A stretch of DNA of 51,038 nucleotides from Longimicrobium sp. (GTDB lineage: Bacteria > Gemmatimonadota > Gemmatimonadetes > Longimicrobiales > Longimicrobiaceae): positions 1 through 51,038 of the forward strand of contig NZ_DATIND010000145.1 in assembly GCF_035474595.1 (NCBI RefSeq), given 5' to 3'. Made by a program: the position numbers and the translations under genes. The notes beneath the pieces are model-generated. The model was not told the DNA's origin. It made no database searches and saw nothing but the letters and a program-made list of their open reading frames with translations. This document shows positions 15,191 through 22,928 of the stretch, one piece after another. Positions within the stretch are counted from its first letter, which is position 1. Each line of letters opens with the position of its first letter.

Positions 15191-15728
15191 GGGACGTCCT
15201 TGCGAACGGGTTGGCACCGCGCCGGCGGTGGGCGCGGGGTCGGGCACATCGGCCGCGCGCACAGACGGGCGCGCGTGGACATAACGGGAGCCGGACGGGC
15301 CTGCGGCTCACGCTCGACGCTTGGTGCTGTGTGCTGGTGCTCCGGGACCCCGGGGAGCAGATCGGCTGCGGGTCCGCTATGGGGCCGGGGGTGATGAGCG
15401 GGAGGTGAGGTGGTACTCCCCGGCCGGGTGCACGCCAGGTGCGTGCAGGTGGTGCAGATACAAGGTTGCGCTTTGTCCAACGTTGGCGCAAGGGAACGTT
15501 TGGCGTAATTCCTGATCCGCCAATGCGTTGCAGATGCTGCGAACTGCGAGGGGATGGGGAGGGGAGATGCGGGGCCGTCCGTTGCCCCCGTGACCGGTGG
15601 CTGGGTCGATCCGTGCGGGGTAAACGATGGAGGCGCCGCGAGCCATGCTCGTGGCGCCATCGTCAAGTCGTCAGCGGGCTCGCCTGATCCGGCTGGTATT
15701 CGGACCGGCAGCCCAGTCCAGCCCGGGC
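15191..15728. other. Intergenic region without a convincing gene
   Basis: 538 bp between two minus-strand lipoprotein genes. The open frames here are short and lack family signatures. A 10-bp palindrome CCAACGTTGG (15477-15486) is the only symmetrical site seen. The region presumably holds the promoter of the gene starting at 15190, but I could not identify a well-spaced -35/-10 pair. Confidence 0.5.
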
Positions 15729-16598
15729 CTACGGCGTGATGGTGAAGCCGATGCTCCCGGAGCGCGCGCCGCTCGTCGCCGTGATCGTGCAGGTGCCGGG
15801 AGCGACGCCGGTGACGGTTCCCGCGCCGTCGACGGTGGCGCAGCCGGAATCGCTCGTCGCATAGGTCACCGTGGCGCCGGGCACCGTGGCACCCGAGGCG
15901 GTCTTCACGACCGTGGCGAGCGCGCGCGTCGTTCCCACCTGAAGCGAGTCGGTGCCCGCCCCGGGAAGGTAGCCGTCCAGCTGCACGTATCCGCTGGGGT
16001 ACTGAACCGCTGCGTAGACGTAGACGGAAAAGCTGAACGATCCCACCGTCGGCGGCATGTCGAACGTCCACGTACGTGGGGAGGAAACTGCGCTCTGCGC
16101 CAGGATCGTGCTGTACTGGTAGTACGGCTGGTTGGACGCGGTGAAGGTTCCGATGCCATCCGCCTCGACGGTGATGGATCCCGAACCGGACGTCACGAAC
16201 GGTTGCACGTTGAAGAATACGTCGATCCCGTTCGGGTCCGGCGTGATGCCGTCGGTGGTGCCGATCGGCTGCTGGATCAGGTTCTGAACGGTCACGTCGA
16301 AGGTGAACTTCTCCACTCCATCGTAATGAACGTTGCTGGACGTCAGCTTCACGGCACCGCCTCCCAGGATGATGTCGCTCAGGGAACCGCTGCTGCCCGG
16401 GCGGGCCGGGGCGCAAGTGACGGCGGTCCGGGTGGCGGTGCACTCGAGCAGCTGGAGGGGGACGGCGCCGCCGGGCGAGGCCGGTGCCGGCGCTTTCGCG
16501 AGCGGATTGGCGCCGTCGGTGCACGCGGCGCCCAAGAGAGCCACGATCGCGACGGGGATCAGCCTCAGCGAGCGGCGGCGTTCGTTCGTCATCGGCAT
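15729..16598 (-). CDS. Lipoprotein with Big-like domain (paralogue of 13859-15190)
   Basis: 289 residues. The start at 16598 (MPMTNERRRS) follows GGGAG by six bases. A basic N-region, hydrophobic stretch and lipobox LLGAAC predict lipidation. The body repeats the conserved segments of the downstream paralogue (FTFDVTVQNLIQQPIGTTDG, MPPTVGSFSFSVYVYAAVQY) and ends with a Big-2-like domain (TRALATVVKTASGATVPGATVTY, ATVDGAGTVTGVAPGTCTITAT). It lacks the C-terminal beta-helix-like part of its paralogue and so looks like the shorter, ancestral-style version. It probably sits on the outer membrane; substrate or role unknown. Confidence 0.75.
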   Translation of the reverse strand: MPMTNERRRSLRLIPVAIVALLGAACTDGANPLAKAPAPASPGGAVPLQLLECTATRTAVTCAPARPGSSGSLSDIILGGGAVKLTSSNVHYDGVEKFTFDVTVQNLIQQPIGTTDGITPDPNGIDVFFNVQPFVTSGSGSITVEADGIGTFTASNQPYYQYSTILAQSAVSSPRTWTFDMPPTVGSFSFSVYVYAAVQYPSGYVQLDGYLPGAGTDSLQVGTTRALATVVKTASGATVPGATVTYATSDSGCATVDGAGTVTGVAPGTCTITATSGARSGSIGFTITP

Positions 16599-16691
16599 CG
16601 GATCTCCCTTGCGGTGTGAGCTGGGTGGATTCCAGGTGCCGGGACGGAGAGTCATCGTCCGCGCCGGATGTGCCAGAATCCTTTCCGGCAT

Positions 16692-16720
16692 ACTATGTCG
16701 GTAGATGAGTGCTCTTGCAA
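16692..16720 (-). promoter_or_regulatory. Promoter of the 15729-16598 lipoprotein gene
   Basis: On the minus strand: TTGCAA (16720-16715), a 17-bp spacer and CATAGT (16697-16692). It predicts a leader of about 87 nt. Confidence 0.45.
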
Positions 16721-16820
16721 GGACTTTCTATCGTGCCGATCCCTCGGTCGGTCCGCGTTCGTGCACTGTCCCGCGGTCTTCACGACTCGCGGCAGCACGG
16801 CGGGTGAAGGCCGCGCCGCA

Positions 16821-16850
16821 TTGACGAACCGCCTCGCGCGGCGGCATTCT
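16821..16850 (+). promoter_or_regulatory. Weak promoter candidate for the NrtR-like gene
   Basis: TTGACG (16821-16826), 18 bp, CATTCT (16845-16850). The -10 is poor. The spacer contains the inverted repeat CCGCC/GGCGG, which could bind a regulator. The rest of 16599-16886 shows no gene. Confidence 0.3.
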
Positions 16851-16886
16851 GCGGCCGGGCTGACGCGGACGACGAGGAGGGGACGA

Positions 16887-18026
16887 GTGGCGAACGGGCC
16901 TGGGCAGGGCGAAGGCGTTCCCGAGTGGGCGCTGAAGTACGACGCGGGCGAGTATCCGGCCTACGCCGTCACCGGCGACGCGGTGGCGCTGGCGCTGGAC
17001 TGGCCGGTAGGCGAGGCCTCGCTGCGCGCGCTGGTCGTGGTCCGCGGCGGCGACCCTTTCCGCGGCCGCGACGCATGGCCGGGCGGCTTCCTGGAGTGGG
17101 ACCAGGACCCCACCACCCGCGAGACCGCGCTGCGCGAGCTGCGCGAGGAGACCGGCGTGGAGGAGCCGGGCTACCTGGAGCCGCTGGGGAGCTACACGCA
17201 GGACGGCCGCGATCCGCGCCAGTTCGCCGGGCATCCCGATCCCGCCACCGGCGCGTGGGTGCGCACCGGCGCGCGCGTCGCCTCGAACGCGTATCTCATG
17301 CTCCTCCCCCAGCCCGCGGAGCTGACGGCGCAGGCGGAGGAGGTGTCCGAGGCGCGCTGGACCGACCTCTACACCTACCTGCCGTGGGAGGACCTGCGCG
17401 CCGAAGCCGGGCGCCGCGCCGCGCACGAGGTGCTGGCCGTGCTGGGCGAGTGGGCCGCGCGTCAGGGCGGCGACGCGCGCGAGCGGATCGGCCACGCCTT
17501 CGGGTCCGGGCTGCGCGAGTGGAACGAGGAGCGCGTGTCCGAACGCTGGCGCCTTCTCTTCGACGCCGGGCTGGTCGCCGAGGCGCGGCGGGACCGCTGG
17601 GGGCGGCCGCTCCCGGGCGCGGGGGAGGGGTTCGGGCGGGAGATGGCCTTCGACCACCGCCGCATCCTGGCCGACGCGCTGGCCCGGCTGCGCGGCAAGA
17701 TCAAGTACGTCCCCGCCACCCTGAAGGCGCTGGCCGGCGACGACTTCACCCTCGACGAGCTGCAGGCCGCCTGCGAGGCCGTGGCCGGGCGCCCGCTGCA
17801 CCGCGCCAACTTCCGCCGCACCGTGGCGCAGACCAAGGGCGACCGGCAGACGCGCGCGCCCCGGATCGTCGCGGGAACGGGAAAGCGCCGCACGCGCGCC
17901 GCCGGCGAGCCGGGGGTGGCGCCGGAGCTCTTCCGCTTCCGCCCGGGGGTGGTGCACGCGCGGCTCGACCCCTCGCTCCGCCTTCCCTTTCTCCCGCTGG
18001 AGCCGGGCGACGGAGACGACGCTTGA
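16887..18026 (+). CDS. Nudix plus winged-helix protein, NrtR-like regulator of NAD metabolism
   Basis: 379 residues from the GTG at 16887, with GAGGAGGGG just upstream. Residues 10-170 are a Nudix domain: YPAYAVTGDAVALALD, then the Nudix box GGFLEWDQDPTTR...ALRELREETG. The REx2EE core is intact, but the box is two residues longer than usual and the upstream Glu is replaced, so hydrolysis may be impaired. The later part has KIKYVPATLKALAGDDFTLDELQAACEAV with FRRTVAQ, the C-terminal winged-helix signature of NrtR-type repressors that sense ADP-ribose. The next genes encode nicotinate phosphoribosyltransferase and nicotinamidase, classic NrtR targets. A Nudix hydrolase without a regulatory role is the alternative. 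Confidence 0.78.
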   Translation: MANGPGQGEGVPEWALKYDAGEYPAYAVTGDAVALALDWPVGEASLRALVVVRGGDPFRGRDAWPGGFLEWDQDPTTRETALRELREETGVEEPGYLEPLGSYTQDGRDPRQFAGHPDPATGAWVRTGARVASNAYLMLLPQPAELTAQAEEVSEARWTDLYTYLPWEDLRAEAGRRAAHEVLAVLGEWAARQGGDARERIGHAFGSGLREWNEERVSERWRLLFDAGLVAEARRDRWGRPLPGAGEGFGREMAFDHRRILADALARLRGKIKYVPATLKALAGDDFTLDELQAACEAVAGRPLHRANFRRTVAQTKGDRQTRAPRIVAGTGKRRTRAAGEPGVAPELFRFRPGVVHARLDPSLRLPFLPLEPGDGDDA

Positions 18027-18082
18027 CGCGGCCCGCACCCGGCGCTATCCTGTGCCGATCGAATGATTCTCGTTTTGAGAAT
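18023..18082 (+). promoter_or_regulatory. Promoter plus 17-bp palindrome upstream of the NAD-salvage genes
   Basis: TTGACG (18023-18028), 17 bp, TATCCT (18046-18051) forms a good sigma-70 promoter that begins on the stop codon of the NrtR-like gene. Just downstream is ATTCTC-GTTTT-GAGAAT (18066-18082), near the expected transcript start and 20 bp before the next ATG. This is where a repressor site would be placed; NrtR-type control is inferred. A Fur-like site was considered, but the half-sites and context fit it poorly. Confidence 0.55.
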
Positions 18083-18102
18083 AACATGGGAGCCGAAACC
18101 GG

Positions 18103-19308
18103 ATGATCGACCAGCCGCCCGCCGACGATGCCACCGCACGCGCCGCCCATCTCCACGACGGGCTGCGCCGCTTTCCCCCCGAGCTCTTCCAGTTCGACGC
18201 GCGGATCCGCACCGGCTGGCTCTCCGACCGTTATTTCGTGCGCACCGCCAGCACCCTGCGCCACGCCGGCCGCGACCCGGTGGTGACGATGCAGGTCTTC
18301 GCCAAGCAGGCCGGCGTGCTGGCGGGCGTGTACGAGGCGGTGCGCCTCTTCCAGACGCAGCTGGCGGAAGGATACGACCCGGCCGATCTCCGCATCCGCA
18401 CGCTGCTGGAGGGCGACGCGGTGAACGCCGCCGGCTCCGACGCGTGGGAGCCGGTGATGCACATCACCGGCTGCTACCGCGGCTTCGCGCACCTGGAGAC
18501 GCCGGTGCTGGGCGTGCTGGCGCGGCGCTCGCTCATCGCCAGCAACACGCGCATCGTGGTCGACGCCGCGGCGGGGAAGCCGGTCATCTTCATGGCGCCG
18601 CGCCACGACGACTGGCGGGTGCAGACGCCCGACGGCTACGCGGCGCAGATCGGCGGCGTGCAGAGCGTGTCCAGCGACGCGGCCGGCGCCTGGTGGGGCG
18701 CGCGCGGGGTGGGGACCATGCCGCACGCCATGATCGCGGCCTTCGGCGGCGACACCGTGGCGGCCACCCTCGCCTTCGCGCGCTACCTGCGCGGCGAGGA
18801 GCCGGGCGTGCAGCTGATGAGCCTGGTGGACTACGAGAACGACTCCGTGCGCACCGCGCTCGAGGTCGCGCGGGCGATCCGGGCCGAGTTCGGCGACGGC
18901 GTGCTGAGCGCCGTTCGCGTGGACACCAGCGAGCGATTGATCGACGCGTCGCTGATCGGCGACCCCGAGGTGTGGGGGCGCGCCCGGCTCACCGGCGTGA
19001 ACTCCTACCTCGTGCGGAAGATGCGCGCGGCGCTGGACGCGGAGGGCTTCCACTACGTCGGCATCGTCGCCAGCGGCGGGTTCACGCCGTCCAAGATCAG
19101 GCGCTTCGAGGGCGAGGGCGTTCCCGTCGTGGCCTACGGCGTGGGCAGCAGCCTGCTGGGCCACAGCGACCCGGCCAGCGGGCTGCTGAACGACTTCGAC
19201 TTCACCGCCGACCTTGTGCGGGTGGACGACCGGCCGGAAGGAAAGATCGGCCGCACCTTCCGCGAGAACCCGCGGCTGGTGCCGGTGGATTGGGCGCAGT
19301 TGATTTAA
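18103..19308 (+). CDS. pncB: Nicotinate phosphoribosyltransferase
   Basis: 401 residues. Family motifs are clear: the substrate-binding region IRTGWLSDRYFVRTASTL, HITGCYRGFAHLETPVLGVLARRSLIASNT, GVGTMPHAMIAAFGGDTVAA, LVDYENDSVRTALEVARAI, VRVDTSERL and IVASGGFTPSKIRRFEGEGVPVVAYGVGSSLLG. The enzyme converts nicotinate and PRPP to nicotinate mononucleotide in the Preiss-Handler branch of NAD synthesis. It starts at ATG 18103 behind its own promoter and palindrome. The nicotinamidase 64 bp downstream would supply nicotinate. Octad repeats begin inside the stop codon. Confidence 0.92.
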   Translation: MIDQPPADDATARAAHLHDGLRRFPPELFQFDARIRTGWLSDRYFVRTASTLRHAGRDPVVTMQVFAKQAGVLAGVYEAVRLFQTQLAEGYDPADLRIRTLLEGDAVNAAGSDAWEPVMHITGCYRGFAHLETPVLGVLARRSLIASNTRIVVDAAAGKPVIFMAPRHDDWRVQTPDGYAAQIGGVQSVSSDAAGAWWGARGVGTMPHAMIAAFGGDTVAATLAFARYLRGEEPGVQLMSLVDYENDSVRTALEVARAIRAEFGDGVLSAVRVDTSERLIDASLIGDPEVWGRARLTGVNSYLVRKMRAALDAEGFHYVGIVASGGFTPSKIRRFEGEGVPVVAYGVGSSLLGHSDPASGLLNDFDFTADLVRVDDRPEGKIGRTFRENPRLVPVDWAQLI

Positions 19309-19346
19309 GTGCGAAAGTGCGAAAGTGCGTGAGTGCGAAAGTGCGG
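19307..19346 (+). repeat. Octad direct repeat overlapping a stop codon
   Basis: Five 8-bp units (AAGTGCGA twice, AAGTGCGT, GAGTGCGA, AAGTGCGG). The first unit begins with the last two bases of the pncB stop TAA. No complementary arm is seen. It is similar in style to the heptad elements elsewhere. Confidence 0.75.
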
Positions 19347-19372
19347 GAGCGGGGGATTACGGAAGAGAGGGC

Positions 19373-20113
19373 ATGATGACCGATAGAATCGCGCGGATCG
19401 GGTGGGTGGTGGACGCGCAGAATGATTTCCTGCTGCCGCCGGCGGAGAGCGGGCGCCTGTACGTCCACGACCTGTTCGACGACGGGAAGGACGTTGGGGC
19501 CTCGCAGATCATGCCCGCGCTGCAGCAGGCCGTGGAGTGGATGCGCGCCAACTGCGACGCCATCGTCTACACCGGAGACTGGCACTCGTACGAGGACGAG
19601 GAGATCGACACCGAATCTCCCGACGCGACCAGGGGGACGTATCCGCCGCACTGCATGGGGCTTTCGCCCGACGCGGCGGAGCGCGCGGGGGCCGAGATCC
19701 ACGAATCCATCCGCCCCGAGGACATGCTGGTGCTGGAGCGCGGCGCCAGCGCCGACGTGGCCCGCAACGTGGCCCGCCGCGCGGTGGGCGAGGGACGCCC
19801 GGTGTTCATCCACAAGAACCGCTTCGACGTCTTCACCGGCAACCCGGCCACGGACGCGTTCCTGCGCGAGCTGGGCTACCGCCTGGGCGCGCCGCTGGAG
19901 ATCTACGTGGCCGGCGTGGCCCGCGACGTGTGCGTGAAGAACGCGGTGGAGGGGATGCTGGAGCCGCGCGGCTACCCCGTCACCGTCATCACCGACGCCA
20001 CCTGGGGGCTGGGGCTGGAGCCGGAGGCCGAGAGCCTCGCGCGATGGGCGGGGCAGGGCGCCGCGCTGATCACCACCCGCGGCCTGGAGCTCCGCGCCCG
20101 CAAGGGAAGCTGA
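19373..20113 (+). CDS. Nicotinamidase-like cysteine hydrolase
   Basis: 246 residues of the isochorismatase-like hydrolase fold. The catalytic triad is visible as Asp14 (WVVDAQNDF), Lys148 (FIHKNRFDVF) and Cys187 (GVARDVCVKNAV). Metal-binding residues typical of nicotinamidase are present: Asp69-Trp-His71 and His93 in TYPPHCMG. It should deamidate nicotinamide to nicotinate, feeding the upstream phosphoribosyltransferase. The family also acts on other amides, but the metal-site motifs and the neighbour support PncA function. ATGs at 19373 and 19376 both fit the GAGAGGG upstream. It is somewhat longer than E. coli PncA. Confidence 0.85.
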   Translation: MMTDRIARIGWVVDAQNDFLLPPAESGRLYVHDLFDDGKDVGASQIMPALQQAVEWMRANCDAIVYTGDWHSYEDEEIDTESPDATRGTYPPHCMGLSPDAAERAGAEIHESIRPEDMLVLERGASADVARNVARRAVGEGRPVFIHKNRFDVFTGNPATDAFLRELGYRLGAPLEIYVAGVARDVCVKNAVEGMLEPRGYPVTVITDATWGLGLEPEAESLARWAGQGAALITTRGLELRARKGS

Positions 20114-20208
20114 GCAGCAGCATCCAGACTGCGCGGCGATTCAGGTCCGGGCCTCGCATCCCACGATCGCCGCCGAACGCGCCGGCATCCGGGCGGCTCA
20201 GTCGAAGT

Positions 20209-20249
20209 TACCCCCTCCCGTTATCGGGCCCCGTTTTCGGGAGGGGGTA
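20209..20249. terminator. Long hairpin after the nicotinamidase gene
   Basis: TACCCCCTCCCG (20209-20220) pairs perfectly with 20238-20249 around a 17-nt loop. There is no T-tract on the plus strand. A similar but broken stem (CCCCTCCC/GGGAGGAGG) stands near 28390, so it is likely a dispersed repeat that may also terminate transcription. The rest of 20114-20354 shows no gene. Confidence 0.5.
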
Positions 20250-20354
20250 CGCGGTCCCAGCCGCGGGGGGAGGGTTCCCCCGCGATCGCGATCCACCGCG
20301 CGCCCCCACCGCCGCGCCGCCGTCCTCCTCCACCGCCGCATCCGGGATCCGGCG

Positions 20355-20870
20355 ATGCGCATCTTCCCGACTTCCGACGAGCCGCACCACGTCTTCCGCG
20401 GCGCGCTGGTGGGGAGCGTGGTGGCCCTCGGCGTGTTCGAGCTGCTGCTGCGCGTGGTGGGGCTGCGGCAGGACGTGACCGCCATCATCCTGGGCGTGGC
20501 GATGATCCCCGCGCTGGTGGTGGGCTTCATCCGGCAGGTGGGCGCGCTGCTGAGCGACCCGGACCGGCTGCCGCACACCATCGGCTACGCCTTCGGGACC
20601 ATCGCCCTCACCATCCTCTTCTTCGCCTTTCTCTACCGCGAGCTGGGGATCGTCCGCCCCAGTGACCCGGCGGCGGGCGAGGTGACCAGCTTCTTCACCT
20701 GCCTGTACTTCAGCGCCAGCACCATCACCACCGCCGGGCTGGGCGACTTCGTGCCGATGCCCGAGGCGCGCATCATGGCGGCGCTGGAGATGGTGATCGG
20801 GTACGTGGCGTTCGGCATCGTGACCGCCGCCAGCTTCTTCCTCATCTCGCACCGGAGCCGCAAGCCGTGA
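20355..20870 (+). CDS. Two-pore-helix ion channel protein
   Basis: 171 residues with about four hydrophobic segments: RGALVGSVVALGVFELLLRVV, AIILGVAMIPALVVGFI, IGYAFGTIALTILFFAFLY and the C-terminal ARIMAALEMVIGYVAFGIVTAASFFL. Between the last two is a pore loop, FFTCLYFSASTITTAGLGDF, matching the TTxGxGD filter of potassium channels (Ion_trans_2), although Leu replaces the usual Tyr/Phe of GYG and selectivity may differ. No regulatory RCK domain follows. The stop overlaps the start of the DUF1003 gene (GTGA), so the two are coupled and may act at the same membrane. Confidence 0.82.
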   Translation: MRIFPTSDEPHHVFRGALVGSVVALGVFELLLRVVGLRQDVTAIILGVAMIPALVVGFIRQVGALLSDPDRLPHTIGYAFGTIALTILFFAFLYRELGIVRPSDPAAGEVTSFFTCLYFSASTITTAGLGDFVPMPEARIMAALEMVIGYVAFGIVTAASFFLISHRSRKP

Positions 20871-21400
20871 GCACGAACACGCACCTCCCGCTGCGCTTTC
20901 CGCACCCGTTCCGCCACGACCATCCGCCGGTGGTGAACGTCGAGGAGGTGATGGCGGAGCGGATGACCGTCGGCGAGCGCACCGCCGACCGCGTCGCGGC
21001 GATGATGGGCTCGTGGAAGTTCATCATCATCCAGTCCTCCATCCTGGCCGTCTGGTTCATGCTGAACAGCGTGGCCATGATCCGGCACTGGGACCCGTAT
21101 CCCTTCATCCTCATGAACCTGGTGCTTTCCACGCAGGCGGCGTACGCGGCGCCCATCATCATGATGAGCCAGAACCGGCAGGCCGTGCGCGACCGGCTGG
21201 AGGCGCGCAACGACTTCGAGGTGAACCGCAAGGCGGAGATCGAGATCGCCGCCGTGCTGGAGCACCTGGCGGCGCAGGACCGCGCGCTGGAGCAGGTGCA
21301 CGCGCTGCTGGCCAGGCTCTGCGCCACGCACGACATCGTCGCCGAGCCGCACCTGAACTTCGACGCGCCCGACGGCGCCCCGGCGGACCCGAAGACCTGA
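20867..21400 (+). CDS. DUF1003 membrane protein
   Basis: 177 residues from a GTG overlapping the previous stop. The DUF1003 core is clear: MTVGERTADRVAAMMGSWKFIIIQSSILAVWFMLN, WDPYPFILMNLVLSTQAAYAAPIIMMSQNRQ, then DRLEARNDFEVNRKAEIEI and a helical tail. Two transmembrane helices are expected, with the rest cytoplasmic. The family is widespread and uncharacterized. Its coupling to a potassium-channel-like gene suggests a joint role in ion homeostasis or envelope stress; this is inference. Confidence 0.88.
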   Translation: MSTNTHLPLRFPHPFRHDHPPVVNVEEVMAERMTVGERTADRVAAMMGSWKFIIIQSSILAVWFMLNSVAMIRHWDPYPFILMNLVLSTQAAYAAPIIMMSQNRQAVRDRLEARNDFEVNRKAEIEIAAVLEHLAAQDRALEQVHALLARLCATHDIVAEPHLNFDAPDGAPADPKT

Positions 21401-21414
21401 AAAGAAGGCCTCAT

Positions 21415-21473
21415 GCGGAGACGCGGAGTCGCGGAGGCGATGGGGATGCACCTCCGCGTCTCCGCGTCTCCGC
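21415..21473. repeat. Hairpin with arms made of GCGGAGNC octads
   Basis: Ascending units GCGGAGAC, GCGGAGTC, GCGGAGG (21415-21437) pair with the CTCCGCGT units at 21451-21473 over 23 bp with one mismatch. It lies 15 bp after the DUF1003 stop. Elements with CTCCGCGTCTCCGCG text also appear near 28600 and, in a variant, near 45870. Confidence 0.7.
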
Positions 21474-21571
21474 GCGAGATCCCGCGATGCCGGGCCATGC
21501 GATGGAAGTGGATGCGGACGATGGACTTGCGTCGACTCATCCGAAGCACATCACCCCAACTTGCACCCGTC

Positions 21572-22099
21572 ATGGACGAATCGCTCAAAGACCGCGTCGA
21601 GGTCGTTCAGGGTGACATCACCAGGCTGCGCGTGGACGGCATCGTGAACGCGGCCAACACCTCGCTGCTGGGCGGCGGCGGCGTGGACGGCGCCATCCAC
21701 CGCGCGGCCGGGCGCAGGCTGGTGGAGGAGTGCCGGATGCTGCACGGATGCCGCACCGGCCAGGCCAAGATCACCGCCGGCTACGACCTTCCCGCGCGGT
21801 GGGTGATCCATACCGTGGGCCCCGTATGGCAGGGGGGCGAAAAAGGCGAGGACGAGATGCTGGCCACGGCGTGGCGGAACTCGCTCAAGATCGCCGCCGA
21901 CAAGGAGATGGAGACGGTGGCGTTTCCCTCCATCAGCACCGGCGCGTACCGCTTTCCGCTGGAGCGCGCGGCCCGCATTGCGGTGCGCGAGGTGCACCGG
22001 TTTCTGAGCGAGAACCCGTACCCGCGCAAGGTGATCTTCTGCGCCTTCGAAGAGGAAGCATACCGAGAATACTTGACGGCGGTGCAAATGGAGTTTTAA
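21572..22099 (+). CDS. Macrodomain protein (ADP-ribose / O-acetyl-ADP-ribose hydrolase type)
   Basis: 175 residues, nearly all macrodomain. Motifs: [37 protein letters not shown] (ADP-ribose pocket), [27 protein letters not shown], and [24 protein letters not shown]. This is the MacroD/YmdB type that deacetylates O-acetyl-ADP-ribose or removes ADP-ribose from proteins. The ATG at 21572 begins just before the domain. Its place after an NAD-salvage cluster and an NrtR-like regulator suggests ADP-ribose turnover as a common theme, though no sirtuin or ADP-ribosyltransferase is in the window. Confidence 0.9.
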   Translation: MDESLKDRVEVVQGDITRLRVDGIVNAANTSLLGGGGVDGAIHRAAGRRLVEECRMLHGCRTGQAKITAGYDLPARWVIHTVGPVWQGGEKGEDEMLATAWRNSLKIAADKEMETVAFPSISTGAYRFPLERAARIAVREVHRFLSENPYPRKVIFCAFEEEAYREYLTAVQMEF

Positions 22100-22208
22100 A
22101 TGATGCGCAACCGGATTCATTGCAGTTCATGACCCGACCCCACGACATTCCGGCCGCGCGGGCGCAGGACGCGCGCCCCGCCTTGCCACTGCCGACCCCG
22201 GAGCGCAC

Positions 22209-22769
22209 ATGGAAGACCTGCAGGAAGTCAAAGCGGTGCTGGACGAGATCAACAACGCCATCTCGAGCTACGATCCCGTCCTGAAGGAGCGCGCGCGAGA
22301 CATCCTCCTGGAGCGTGCCTTCGGTGGCCGCGTGGCCCGGGGCGGCGCGGCCCCGCGCGCGCAGGCCGAGCCTGCGGGCGACGCCGGCGCCGCGGGCGAG
22401 GAGCAGCCGCGGCGCCGCGGCCGGCCGCGCGGGAGCACCAACGCGCGCCGCAACGGGGCGGGGGGCGTCTCTTCCGCCATCGAGCGGTGGAAGCCCGAGA
22501 CCATGGCCGAGCGCGCGCTGCTGGGCGCCTGGGTGCTGGCCCGCGGCCGCGCCGACCGCACCGTCACCAGCCAGGCCATCAACGCCGAGCTGAAGCGCAA
22601 CGGGCTGCCGGTGCCCAACATCACCCGCGCCATCGAGAGCAACCTGCGCTCGCGCCCGCCGCTCATGGTGCAGAAGAAGAAGATGGGCACCACCCGGCAG
22701 GCCCGGAAGCAGTACGCGCTGACGCAGGAGGGGGTGGACCTGGTGGAAGGAAAGCTCAGCGGCAGCTGA
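22209..22769 (+). CDS. AT-hook plus winged-helix-like putative DNA-binding protein
   Basis: 186 residues in three parts. Residues 1-40 form a helix-rich start (EDLQEVKAVLDEINNAISSY, VLKERARDILLERAF). Residues 41-85 are a disordered Ala/Gly/Arg linker holding an AT-hook, RRRGRPRGS (core 71-75). Residues 90-186 look like a winged helix: WKPETMAERALLGAWVLARG, RTVTSQAINAELKRNGLPVPNITRAIESNLR, then MVQKKKMGTTRQARKQYALTQEGVDLVEG. I do not recognize a named family. The architecture suggests a nucleoid-associated protein or a regulator that uses the hook to reinforce binding. It starts at ATG 22209, follows the macrodomain gene by 109 bp, and ends at a hairpin. Confidence 0.65.
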   Translation: MEDLQEVKAVLDEINNAISSYDPVLKERARDILLERAFGGRVARGGAAPRAQAEPAGDAGAAGEEQPRRRGRPRGSTNARRNGAGGVSSAIERWKPETMAERALLGAWVLARGRADRTVTSQAINAELKRNGLPVPNITRAIESNLRSRPPLMVQKKKMGTTRQARKQYALTQEGVDLVEGKLSGS

Positions 22770-22794
22770 TCCCGATCTCCCCGATCGACCAGCA

Positions 22795-22829
22795 GCGGCG
22801 CGCCCCTCCACCCCGGACGGGCGCGCCGC
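22795..22829 (+). terminator. Terminator-like hairpin
   Basis: GCGGCGCGCCC (22795-22805) pairs perfectly with GGGCGCGCCGC (22819-22829), followed by CGGCTTTGCG with a short T run. It separates the AT-hook gene from the kinase gene. Confidence 0.55.
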
Positions 22830-22928
22830 CCGGCTTTGCGCAAACCTTCTGCATCACCTTGCGCCGGGCCGGATGGAACGTTTCTTTCCTGCCGTTAAAT
22901 CAGACCCGCACACCCGCGCAAAGGCTCC

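Noticed and set aside
18066-18082. Palindrome considered as a Fur box
   Set aside because: The half-sites ATTCTC/GAGAAT recall Fur sites, but the spacing is 6-5-6 and the controlled genes are NAD salvage, not iron genes.
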